From positions 3,210,001 to 3,274,000 of the forward strand of contig NC_004463.1 in the NCBI RefSeq assembly GCF_000011365.1: a DNA stretch of 64,000 bases, read 5' to 3'. Both the position numbers and the translations under genes were made by a program. The notes under the pieces were generated by a model that worked only from the letters and a program-made list of their open reading frames with translations, had not been told where the DNA came from and searched no databases. Within the stretch, counting starts at the first letter, position 1; each line of letters starts with the position of its first letter. Origin of the DNA: Bradyrhizobium diazoefficiens USDA 110. Lineage in GTDB: Bacteria > Pseudomonadota > Alphaproteobacteria > Rhizobiales > Xanthobacteraceae. Positions 34,328 to 41,890 of this stretch are shown here, piece by piece.

Positions 34328-35116
34328 ATGCAGTTCAAACACGTCACGCTCGACTTCGATGGTTCGGTCGCGATCCTCAAGCTCGACCATCAGGAGGTGA
34401 TGAACGCGGTCTCCGTGGACATGCTGGGTGGCCTTGCCGAGGCGCTCGATGCGATCGAAGAGAAGAAAGACGAGGTGCGCTGCGTCGTGTTGACCGGCGC
34501 GGGGCGGGCGTTCTGTACCGGCGCTAATCTTCAGGGCCGCAACAACCAGTCGAAGAAGACCAAGGCCGGCCTGACGCTGGAGACCGGCTTTCACCCGTTC
34601 CTGCGCCGCATCCGCAATCTGCACTGCCCGATCGTCACCGCGGTCAATGGGCCGGCGGCGGGTGCCGGCATGAGCTTCGCGCTGCTTGGCGACATGATCC
34701 TGTGTGCGCGCTCGTCCTACTTCCTGCAGGCGTTCCGCCGCATCGGCCTCGTGCCGGATTGCGGGTCGACCTGGCTGCTGCCGCGGCTCATTGGTCGGGC
34801 CCGCTCGATCGAGCTGTCGCTGATGGGCGAGCGGCTCCCGGCCGAGAAGGCGCTGGAATGGGGCCTCGTCAATCGCGTCTACGATGACGGCGTGCTGATG
34901 GAGGAGGCGATGAAGCTGGCGCGCGAGCTTGCCAGCGGCCCGACGGTGGCGTTGTCGCTGATCCGCAAGCTCTATTGGGACAGCCCGGAAAATTCCTTCG
35001 AGGATCAGCTCAACCTCGAATTCCAGTGCCAGCTCCGCGCCGGCGACACCCAGGATTTTCGCGAGGGCGTCGGCGCGTTCCTGGAGAAGCGCCCCGCGCA
35101 GTTCAAGGGCAAATGA
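34328..35116 (+). CDS. Enoyl-CoA hydratase/isomerase family protein, PaaG-like
   Basis: A 262-residue crotonase. The oxyanion-hole glycines are in AFCTGANLQGR and NGPAAGAGMSFALLGD. Both hydratase glutamates are absent (Ser and Phe/Arg in the MSFALLGD and LQAFRRIG positions), while GLVPDCGSTW keeps the Asp used by PaaG-type isomerases. It is therefore more likely an isomerase or lyase than a simple hydratase. Its stop overlaps the start of the kinase gene (ATGA), so the two are translationally coupled and probably act on the same acyl-CoA. Confidence 0.85.
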   Translation: MQFKHVTLDFDGSVAILKLDHQEVMNAVSVDMLGGLAEALDAIEEKKDEVRCVVLTGAGRAFCTGANLQGRNNQSKKTKAGLTLETGFHPFLRRIRNLHCPIVTAVNGPAAGAGMSFALLGDMILCARSSYFLQAFRRIGLVPDCGSTWLLPRLIGRARSIELSLMGERLPAEKALEWGLVNRVYDDGVLMEEAMKLARELASGPTVALSLIRKLYWDSPENSFEDQLNLEFQCQLRAGDTQDFREGVGAFLEKRPAQFKGK

Positions 35117-36099
35117 TCGAAGCGCAACTCTCCCGCAGCGTCACGCGCTGGTGCGAGGGGGCGACCGGCGTCACCGGCGCGGCCAAGCTGTCCGGCGGTG
35201 CCAGCCAGGAAACCTGGCGCTTCGACATCGTGCATCCCGACGGGCCGATCGGTGCGATCCTGCGCCGCTCGCCGAAGGGTTATGGCGCGGCTCCGACGCG
35301 CGCGGCGGGGCTCGGCGCTGAAGCGCAATTGATGCAGCTCGCCTATGAAGCCGGCGTGCCGTCGCCGCGCGTGATGCATGTCTTGACGGCCGAGGACGAT
35401 CTCGGCACCGGCTTCATCATGCAGCGGGTCGAGGGCGAGACCATCGCGCGCAAGATTCTTCGCGATGAAGAGTATGCGGCCGCGCGGCCGCTTCTCGCGC
35501 GGCAAATCGGCGGCGTTCTCGCGGGCCTGCACAGGCTGCCTTTGGACAAGCTGCCGGAGCTGCGCAGTCGCGGCGCGACCCAGGAGATCGGCGAATTCGA
35601 GCGCGACTATCGCAGCCTGAACTGGCCCAAGCCCGTGTTCGAGCTGGTGCTGCGCTGGCTGCGCGACCACGATCCCGGCCCCTCGGCCGAGGAGACGCTG
35701 GTGCATGGCGATTTCCGCAACGGCAATCTCATCATCGGCCCCGACGGCGTCCGCGCCGTGCTCGACTGGGAGCTTGCCCATCTCGGCGATCCCATGGAGG
35801 ATCTTGGCTGGGTCTGCGTTAACTCTTGGCGGTTCGGCGAGATCGACAAGCCCGTCGGCGGTTTTGGCACTCGCGAGGAATTGTTCGCGGGTTACGAAGC
35901 GGCAGGCCGAAAAGTCGATCCCGCGCGCGTAAAATTCTGGGAAGTGATGGGCACGCTGCGCTGGGGCATCATGTGCGGCGGCATGATGCAGCGGTTTCGC
36001 GAAGGACCGGACCATTCCATGGAGCGCGCCATGATCGGGCGTCGCGCCTCCGAGACCGAGATCGATCTGTTGCGGCTCTTGGCGCCGCGCGGGAGTTGA
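35113..36099 (+). CDS. APH-family kinase, ACAD10/11-kinase-like (LvaA-like 4-hydroxyacyl-CoA kinase)
   Basis: A 328-residue aminoglycoside-phosphotransferase-fold kinase of the branch fused to ACAD in animal ACAD10/11 and free in the bacterial levulinate system (LvaA). The catalytic loop is VHGDFRNGN (197-205) and the metal-binding Asp is in VLDWELAHLGDP (216-227), followed by EDLGWVCVNSWRFG, a branch-specific block. The expected reaction is phosphorylation of the 4-hydroxyl of a 4-hydroxyacyl-CoA. It overlaps the crotonase gene by 4 nt and is 3 nt from the DUF6285 gene. A true antibiotic kinase is very unlikely. Confidence 0.85.
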   Translation: MIEAQLSRSVTRWCEGATGVTGAAKLSGGASQETWRFDIVHPDGPIGAILRRSPKGYGAAPTRAAGLGAEAQLMQLAYEAGVPSPRVMHVLTAEDDLGTGFIMQRVEGETIARKILRDEEYAAARPLLARQIGGVLAGLHRLPLDKLPELRSRGATQEIGEFERDYRSLNWPKPVFELVLRWLRDHDPGPSAEETLVHGDFRNGNLIIGPDGVRAVLDWELAHLGDPMEDLGWVCVNSWRFGEIDKPVGGFGTREELFAGYEAAGRKVDPARVKFWEVMGTLRWGIMCGGMMQRFREGPDHSMERAMIGRRASETEIDLLRLLAPRGS

Positions 36100-36102
36100 C
36101 AC

Positions 36103-36480
36103 ATGCAGGACGAACCGACACCGGTCGAGCTGACCAAGTCAGTCGCCGATTTCCTCCGCAGCGACATCGCACCGCTGATCTCCGGCCACCAGGCGTTCAA
36201 GCTGCGCGTCGCCATCAACATCCTCGACCTCGTCACGCGGCAGCTGACGCAGGAGGAGGGGAGCGATGCGAAAGAGGTGGAGCGGCTGCGTGCACTGCTC
36301 GGCATTGACGGCTCGGTGACGGACCTCAACCGCGTGCTGGCCGAGCGTATCGCCAGGGGCGAGGTGGATATCGCAACGCCGGGCCTCGCCGAGCATCTGT
36401 GGGCGACCACGATGGACAAGCTTGCGGTGGATCAGCCGAATTATGCGTCGTACAAGCGCGAGCTGGGGCGTGGCGGGTAG
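36103..36480 (+). CDS. DUF6285 protein, LvaB-like partner of the acyl-CoA kinase
   Basis: A 125-residue soluble, mostly helical protein (VADFLRSDIAPLISGHQAFKLRVAINIL, in parts, is the recognisable N-terminal block). DUF6285 proteins are found next to ACAD10/11-type kinases, and LvaB of Pseudomonas is needed together with LvaA for kinase activity. The gene begins 3 nt after the kinase stop, which supports a complex. There is no catalytic motif of its own that I can identify. Confidence 0.82.
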   Translation: MQDEPTPVELTKSVADFLRSDIAPLISGHQAFKLRVAINILDLVTRQLTQEEGSDAKEVERLRALLGIDGSVTDLNRVLAERIARGEVDIATPGLAEHLWATTMDKLAVDQPNYASYKRELGRGG

Positions 36481-36496
36481 GCGGCGCTACATTCTC

Positions 36497-36583
36497 CGTC
36501 ATTGCGAGGAGCCCCTGCGAGGAAGCAATCCAGAGTGTCCCCGCGGAGGCAGTCTGGATTGCTTCGCTGCGCTCGCAATGACG
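36497..36583. repeat. Intergenic palindromic repeat, CGTCATTGCGAG family
   Basis: The ends CGTCATTGCGAGGAGC and CTCGCAATGACG are inverted, with inner GCAATCCAGA / TCTGGATTGC. It is followed 32 nt later by a GTCATTCCGG repeat. The same two families occur in the same order at 55998-56249. Confidence 0.88.
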
Positions 36584-36614
36584 GCGTTGATGCAGTGGTG
36601 CGCCACACTCTCCT

Positions 36615-36721
36615 CGTCATTCCGGGGCGTCGCGAAGCGACGAGCCCGGAATCCATTTATCCGCGGTCGCCGTGGCCCGATGGATTCCGGGCTCGCGCCT
36701 GACGGCGCGCCCCGGAATGAC
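36615..36721. repeat. Intergenic palindromic repeat, GTCATTCCGG family
   Basis: The ends CGTCATTCCGGGGCG and CGCCCCGGAATGAC are inverted, with inner arms CCCGGAATCCAT / ATGGATTCCGGG. It lies between convergent DUF6285 and crotonase genes. Confidence 0.88.
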
Positions 36722-36729
36722 AGGAGGGA

Positions 36730-37509
36730 TTACTTCCCCACCCATTTCGGCGGCCGCTTCTCCGAAAACGCCTTCGGGCCCTCGATGTAGTCCTGCGAGG
36801 CCACCATCGCCTTCACCGCCGGATATTCGCGCTGCTCCTCGATCGCCTGCTCCAGCGAGACGCCAAGCCCCTTCTGGATCGCCTGCTTTGAAGCCCGGAT
36901 CGACATCGGTGAGTTCTTGGTGATCATCTCCGCCCAGCGTAGCGCCGCCGTCAGCGCCTCGCCCTGCGGCACCACCTCGTTGACGAAGCCGAGCTCGTGA
37001 CCCTCCTTGGCGCTGACATGGCGCGCGGTGAGGATCATGCCCATGGCGCGCTTCAGGCCGATCTGGCGCGGCAGCCGGTGCAGGCCGCCGGCGAGGGCGG
37101 CAAGGCCCACGCGCGGCTCGGGCAAGGCGAAGGTCGCGTTCTCCGCGGCGATGATCAGGTCGCAGGCCAGCGCGATCTCGAAGCCGCCGCCCATCGCAAC
37201 GCCGTTGACGGCGGCAATGATCGGCTTGTCGCAGTCGAAGCGCGAGGTGAGGCCGGCAAAACCGCCCTTGTCCCAGCCGCGTTTGCCGCCGGCCGCCTGC
37301 CACTTCAGGTCGTTGCCGGCGCAGAACGCCTTGTCGCCGGCGCCCGTGACGATCGCGACCCATTGCTCGGCATCGGCCGAGAAATCGTCGAACACCTTCT
37401 GGAGCTCGAAATGCGCGTCGGTATGCAGCGCATTGTAGACCTCGGGCCGCGACAGCGTGACGATCGTGATCGGTCCCTTGCGTTCCACCTTGGAAAATTT
37501 TAGCTCCAT
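36730..37509 (-). CDS. Enoyl-CoA hydratase (crotonase family)
   Basis: A 259-residue crotonase with both catalytic glutamates in place: GGGFEIALACD (about residue 110) and FALPEPRVGLAALAGG (about 130). The oxyanion loop is KAFCAGNDLKW (about 59-69). It is therefore likely a genuine 2-enoyl-CoA hydratase or CaiD-like enzyme. ATG 37509 gives the family-typical start MELKFSKVERKGPITIVTL; an in-frame ATG at 37563 would add an unrelated leader. It is divergent from the acyl-CoA dehydrogenase gene at 37720. Confidence 0.88.
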   Translation of the reverse strand: MELKFSKVERKGPITIVTLSRPEVYNALHTDAHFELQKVFDDFSADAEQWVAIVTGAGDKAFCAGNDLKWQAAGGKRGWDKGGFAGLTSRFDCDKPIIAAVNGVAMGGGFEIALACDLIIAAENATFALPEPRVGLAALAGGLHRLPRQIGLKRAMGMILTARHVSAKEGHELGFVNEVVPQGEALTAALRWAEMITKNSPMSIRASKQAIQKGLGVSLEQAIEEQREYPAVKAMVASQDYIEGPKAFSEKRPPKWVGK

Positions 37510-37719
37510 CGCTCGCTCCCGCTTTTTCTCCTGAAGGAATATTGCCGTCATACTAGCGTGCACAAGCGCCGGGGCACCATCGAATTGCGCAATGCGCCTT
37601 GCGCAGCCGGCACGCCTCGGCTTGCTTGACTTGCGCGCGCTCTTCTCACCTTAATCGTGCGAAGCAAAAGCGTGCTTAGCGCCTTAACGCAAAACGAAAA
37701 AATCATCCGGGAGAGAGCC

Positions 37720-38994
37720 GTGGATTTCTCATTGCCAACAGATCTCGTCGCCTATCTCGGAGAGCTCGACCGTTTCATCGAACGCGAGATCAAGCCGCTG
37801 GAAGCGGCCGACGACAACATCCGCTTCTTTGATCATCGCCGCGAATGGGCGCGCACCGATTTCGAGAACGGCGGCCTGCCGCGGCACGAATGGGAGGCGC
37901 TGCTGCGCAAGGCCAAGGATCTCGCGGACGCCGCCGGGCACCTGCGCTTCCCGGTGCCGAAGCAGTATGGCGGCAAGGACGGCTCCAACCTCTGGATGGC
38001 GGTGATCCGCGAGCATTTTGCCGCCAAGGGCCTTGGCCTGCACAACGACCTTCAGAACGAGCATTCCATCGTCGGCAATTTCCCTGTCGTCACCATGCTC
38101 GACCGCTACGGTCGCGACGACCAGAAGGCGATGATCGACGGCTCGATCAAGGGCAAGTACCGCATCACCTTTGGCCTCACCGAGCCGCATCACGGCTCGG
38201 ATGCCACGCACATGGAGACACGTGCGGTGCCGGCGACCCGCGACAACGTCAAGGGCTGGATCATCAACGGCGAGAAGATGTGGACGACGGGCATGCACGT
38301 CGCCACGCATTGCGCGCTGTTCGCACGCACCTCGGGCAATGACGGCGATGCGCGCGGCATCACCTGCTTCCTGGTGCCGGCCAAGAGCCACGGCGTCAAG
38401 GTCGAGGAGTACATGTGGACCTTCAACATGCCGACCGATCATCCCCGCGTCAGCTTCACCGACGTGTTCGTGCCCGAGGATGCGCTGTTCGGCGAGGTCG
38501 GCCGCGGCCTGTCGCTGGCGCAGTGCTTCGTGCACCAGAACCGCATCCGTCAGGCGGCGAGCTCGCTGGGCGCCGCCGGCTATTGCATCAATGAAAGCGT
38601 CAAATATGCGCGCGAGCGAAAACCATTCGGCAAGGCGCTCGCCGAGAACCAGGCGATCCAGTTCCCGCTGGTCGAGCTCGCGACGCAAGCCGAGATGCTG
38701 CGCCTTCTGATCCGCAAGACCGCCTGGGAGATGGATAAGCTCACCGAGGAGCAGATCGAGCGCACGCTCTCCGACCGCGTCTCGATGTGCAACTACTGGG
38801 CAAACCGCCTCTGCTGCGAATCCGCCGACCGCGCCATGCAGGTCCACGGCGGGATGGGCTATTCACGCCACAAGCCGTTCGAGCATATCTATCGGCACCA
38901 TCGCCGTTACCGGATCACGGAAGGCAGCGAGGAGATCCAGATGCGCAAGGTGGCGGGGTTCCTGTTCGGATATATGGGACCGGGGAAGCATTGA
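37720..38994 (+). CDS. Acyl-CoA dehydrogenase
   Basis: A 424-residue FAD-dependent acyl-CoA dehydrogenase with the three-domain fold. FGLTEPHHGSDATHMETRA (about residues 151-169) is the flavin/substrate loop, WIINGEKMWTTG follows, and RITEGSEEIQMRK near the C-terminus keeps the usual catalytic Glu. GTG 37720 is chosen because GGGAGAG lies 4-10 nt upstream and MDFSLPTDL is family-like; the upstream GTG at 37657 adds 21 non-conserved residues. It is a more ordinary dehydrogenase than the ACAD10/11-type one at 31294. Confidence 0.9.
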   Translation: MDFSLPTDLVAYLGELDRFIEREIKPLEAADDNIRFFDHRREWARTDFENGGLPRHEWEALLRKAKDLADAAGHLRFPVPKQYGGKDGSNLWMAVIREHFAAKGLGLHNDLQNEHSIVGNFPVVTMLDRYGRDDQKAMIDGSIKGKYRITFGLTEPHHGSDATHMETRAVPATRDNVKGWIINGEKMWTTGMHVATHCALFARTSGNDGDARGITCFLVPAKSHGVKVEEYMWTFNMPTDHPRVSFTDVFVPEDALFGEVGRGLSLAQCFVHQNRIRQAASSLGAAGYCINESVKYARERKPFGKALAENQAIQFPLVELATQAEMLRLLIRKTAWEMDKLTEEQIERTLSDRVSMCNYWANRLCCESADRAMQVHGGMGYSRHKPFEHIYRHHRRYRITEGSEEIQMRKVAGFLFGYMGPGKH

Positions 38995-39009
38995 GGCTTG
39001 CACGGCTGT

Positions 39010-39100
39010 CGTAGGGTGGGCGAAGCGAAGCGTACGCACGATCCCTCGAATACGAAACGAGACCGTGGGCACGGCGCGTTGCGCCTTTGCCCACCCTACG
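39010..39100. repeat. Intergenic palindromic repeat, CGTAGGGTGGGC family
   Basis: The left end CGTAGGGTGGGCGAAGCG pairs with CGCCTTTGCCCACCCTACG, with inner mutations relative to other copies (CGTACGCACGA). It lies between the convergent dehydrogenase and CoA-ligase genes. Confidence 0.88.
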
Positions 39101-39111
39101 GCATCGCGCGA

Positions 39112-40689
39112 TCAATTCACCCGCCGATCCTTCCCGGCCCAATACGGCTCCCTCAATTGCCGTCGCAAAATCTTGCCTGACGGATTCCTCGGCAGCGTCG
39201 GCAGAAACTCCACGCTCTTCGGCGTCTTGAACCCGGCGATGCGCTCGCGGGTGAAGTTGATGATGTCGGTGGCGGTCGCCTGCTTGCCGGGCTTCATCAC
39301 CACCACGGCCTTCACCGCTTCGCCCCATTTATCGTCGGGCACGCCGATCACGGCGGCCTCGGCGACATCTGGATGATCGCACAGCGCGCTCTCGACCTCG
39401 GCCGGATAGACGTTCTCGCCGCCGGAGATGATCATGTCCTTGATGCGGTCGTGGATATAGAGGTAGCCGTCCTCGTCCATGTAGCCGGCATCGCCGGTAC
39501 GCAGCCAGCCGTCGCCGCGCAGCGTCGACGCGGTCGCCTCCGGCAAATTCCAGTAGCCCGCCATGTTGGAGCCCGAGCGCGTCGCGATCTCGCCAACCTG
39601 GCGCGGCGGCAGCGGCTTGCCGTCCGCATCCAGAATGGCGATCTCGACACCGGGGAGCGCCTTGCCGGCCGAGCGCATCCGCTCCAGCCCCTCGACGTGA
39701 TCCTCCGGCGGCAGCGCGACGATGGTGCCTGTCGTCTCGGTCATGCCGTACATCTGCACGAAGCCGCATTTGAAGACCTCGATGCACTCCTTCAGCAGCG
39801 CTGCCGGAATCGGCGAGGCGCCGTACAGCATGTATTTCAGCCTGGAGAAATCGACTGTCTTCGCGCGCGGCTGCCGCACCACGAACTGCATCGCTGCCGG
39901 CACCATGAAGAGCTTCGTGATGCCCGACTGCTCGAAGAAATCCAGCACCTTGGTCGGATCGAACTCGCGTGCGATCACGCCGCGGGCGCCGTGATAGAGA
40001 CCCATCACGCCCCAGCCCGAGCCGCCAATGTGGAAGATCGGCATCGCGACCAGCGAGACGTCGTCAGTGGACCACCGGTTCCACTCCGGCTTGTCCGCGG
40101 CATTGCCTGTTTGCACCAGGTTGAGGAAGTTCGCGTGGCTCAGCATCGCGCCCTTCGGCTTGCCCGTGGTGCCGGAGGTGTAGAGCTGGATCGCGATGTC
40201 TTTCGTATCGATCGGTACCTTCGGATCGTCGCCGCTCTGCGCATCGCGCCAGGCCGTAAAATCCTGCCATTCAGGGGCGCCGCCCTCGGTCGTGATGATC
40301 GTGCGCACGCCCGGAATCTGATCCCTGATCTGACGGACCAGTGTGATGAACTCGGGCCCGACGAACAGCACCGGCGCCCTGCAATCCGCGACGATGAAGG
40401 CGACCTCGGGCCCCGCGAGCCGCCAGTTCACCGGCGCCATCACCACGTCAGCCTTCATCGCGCCCATCAGCAGCTCGAAATAGAGGTCGCTGTTCTTGCC
40501 GAGATAGGCGATGCGCTCGCCCTTCTTCACGCCCATCGAGATCAGCGCGTTGGCGACCCTATTGGTCTTGATGTCGAACGCGGCGAAGCTGGTGACGCGG
40601 CCCTCGAACTCGTAGGCGGTGGCATTGCCGCGACTCGTCGCGCGCTCGCGCACCATGTCGGCGAGATTCGCCAATGGCTGTGTGGACAT
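39112..40689 (-). CDS. AMP-forming acyl-CoA synthetase (long/medium-chain type)
   Basis: A 525-residue ANL-superfamily ligase that activates a carboxylic acid to acyl-CoA through an acyl-adenylate. The P-loop-like motif LYTSGTTGKPKGAMLSH is at about residues 164-180. MYGMTETTG (about 300) and GDAGYMDEDGYLYIHDRIKDM (in parts, about 398-418) carry the ATP-binding Asp and Arg, and NPSGKILRR (about 508) holds the catalytic Lys. ATG 40689 has AGAGGA 4 nt upstream. The neighbouring crotonases and dehydrogenases suggest a beta-oxidation substrate; it could play the LvaE-like activating role. Confidence 0.92.
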   Translation of the reverse strand: MSTQPLANLADMVRERATSRGNATAYEFEGRVTSFAAFDIKTNRVANALISMGVKKGERIAYLGKNSDLYFELLMGAMKADVVMAPVNWRLAGPEVAFIVADCRAPVLFVGPEFITLVRQIRDQIPGVRTIITTEGGAPEWQDFTAWRDAQSGDDPKVPIDTKDIAIQLYTSGTTGKPKGAMLSHANFLNLVQTGNAADKPEWNRWSTDDVSLVAMPIFHIGGSGWGVMGLYHGARGVIAREFDPTKVLDFFEQSGITKLFMVPAAMQFVVRQPRAKTVDFSRLKYMLYGASPIPAALLKECIEVFKCGFVQMYGMTETTGTIVALPPEDHVEGLERMRSAGKALPGVEIAILDADGKPLPPRQVGEIATRSGSNMAGYWNLPEATASTLRGDGWLRTGDAGYMDEDGYLYIHDRIKDMIISGGENVYPAEVESALCDHPDVAEAAVIGVPDDKWGEAVKAVVVMKPGKQATATDIINFTRERIAGFKTPKSVEFLPTLPRNPSGKILRRQLREPYWAGKDRRVN

Positions 40690-40778
40690 GTTCCTCTCGT
40701 GACGTCTTGTTCTTATGCCGCGGAGTGTGGCGTCATCCGCGGGTGATGACAAGATGGAGGAGGGGCTCTCTCAACGAT

Positions 40779-40898
40779 GTCGTCCTGGCGAAAGCCAGGA
40801 CCCATAGCCGTAAAACGCAATTTGGCGAAGACCGGTCATGACCAATCTTCGCCAAACGACATTCGGTGGTAGTGGGTCCTGGCTTTCGCCAGGACGAC
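40779..40898. repeat. Long perfect inverted repeat, GTCGTCCTGGCGAAAGCC family
   Basis: The arms at 40779-40804 and 40873-40898 are 26 nt each and exactly complementary. A second inner pair (TTTGGCGAAGA / TCTTCGCCAAA) makes a nested cruciform. It lies between two minus-strand genes and is the intact relative of the element at 497-636. Confidence 0.9.
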
Positions 40899-40912
40899 TA
40901 CGGAGAGAGCGA

Positions 40913-41785
40913 CTACCCCCGCTTCGCCCGGTCCTTCTCGTTCTGGGCCATGATGCTCTCGCGCGCGGTCTTCCAGTCGTCGTCGCTCCAGTCGCGGAGC
41001 TGGTAGAAATTGCCGCCCATCGCGAGCGCCTGGGCGCCGTCCATGGCGATGGTCTCGCCGGAGATCCAGTCGCAGCCGCCGGAGATCAGGAACACGGCGA
41101 CGTTCTGCAACTCCTCCATGGTACCGACGCGGCCCATCGGGTTCATCGCCTTGGTGCGCGCGCCGGCCTCGTCGCCCGGCTTGATGCGCTTGCTCATGCC
41201 TTCGGTCGGGATCTCGCCGGGCGCGATCGTGTTGAGGCGGATGCCGTATCGGCCCCATTCGGTCGCAAGCGACATCGTCATGGCGTGGATCGCCGACTTG
41301 CTCATCGCCGACGGAACCACATAGGGCGAGCCGTTGCGCACCCAGGTCGTGGTGATCGAGACGACGTTGCCCGGCTGCTTCAAGGCGATCCAGCGCTTGC
41401 CGACCGCATGCGTCACGTAGAACGTGCCGTGCATGACGATGTTGGCGACGGCGTCGAAGCCGCGCGGCGACAGCTCTTCGGTGCGCGAGATGAAATTGCC
41501 GGCGGCGTTGTTGATGAGATCGGTGAGGGGCGCTTCGCGAAAGATGTTTTCGATCATCTCCTCGACCGCGAGCGCGTTGCGGATGTCGACGCCGTGGCTG
41601 GTGACGCGTCCGCCATGAAGATCCATCAATTCGGTCGCGGTCTCGTCGCACACGATCTTGCGTCGGCCGCAGATGTGCACTTCGGCTCCAAGCTGGAGGA
41701 AGCGCGCCGCCATCGACTTGCCGAGCCCGGTGCCGCCGCCGGTCACGAGGATGCGCCGGCCGGCCAGAAGATTTTCCTTGAACAT
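40913..41785 (-). CDS. SDR of the 2,4-dienoyl-CoA reductase-like group
   Basis: A 290-residue SDR. TGGGTGLGKSMA (about residues 15-26) binds NADP, NNAAGNF follows at about 92, and PSAMSKSAI (about 157-165) has the Ser-xxx-Lys arrangement of dienoyl-CoA reductases instead of Tyr-xxx-Lys. The upstream Tyr used by those enzymes appears replaced by Trp in TTTWVRNGSPY, from memory of the mammalian sequence. It may therefore reduce another enoyl or keto substrate. It is divergent from the crotonase/ligase operon across a 105-nt gap. Confidence 0.82.
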   Translation of the reverse strand: MFKENLLAGRRILVTGGGTGLGKSMAARFLQLGAEVHICGRRKIVCDETATELMDLHGGRVTSHGVDIRNALAVEEMIENIFREAPLTDLINNAAGNFISRTEELSPRGFDAVANIVMHGTFYVTHAVGKRWIALKQPGNVVSITTTWVRNGSPYVVPSAMSKSAIHAMTMSLATEWGRYGIRLNTIAPGEIPTEGMSKRIKPGDEAGARTKAMNPMGRVGTMEELQNVAVFLISGGCDWISGETIAMDGAQALAMGGNFYQLRDWSDDDWKTARESIMAQNEKDRAKRG

Positions 41786-41812
41786 GGGTGTTTCCCCCGT
41801 AGGGATTGTCGG

Positions 41813-41832
41813 TTAATTGATCGATTGACTAA
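41813..41832. promoter_or_regulatory. Imperfect AT-rich palindrome between divergent SDR and crotonase genes
   Basis: TTAATTGATCGATTGACTAA matches its reverse complement at 14 of 20 positions and is centred on ATCGAT. It is AT-rich in a GC-rich region and sits between two divergent acyl-CoA genes, so it is a candidate operator for a TetR/FadR-like repressor. No regulator gene is adjacent. Confidence 0.35.
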
Positions 41833-41890
41833 ATCCGGCCGCCGGCTTCCTGTAAAGCGGCACTGAACAAGAACAGGGGAGAATTCATCC

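Noticed and set aside
35113..36099. Antibiotic-resistance aminoglycoside phosphotransferase
   Set aside because: The sequence blocks and DUF6285/ACAD neighbours belong to the ACAD10/11 kinase branch.
37584..37593. ATTGCGCAAT palindrome between crotonase and dehydrogenase genes as an operator
   Set aside because: Only 10 bp, and such GCGC-centred words are common in this DNA; no regulator is adjacent.
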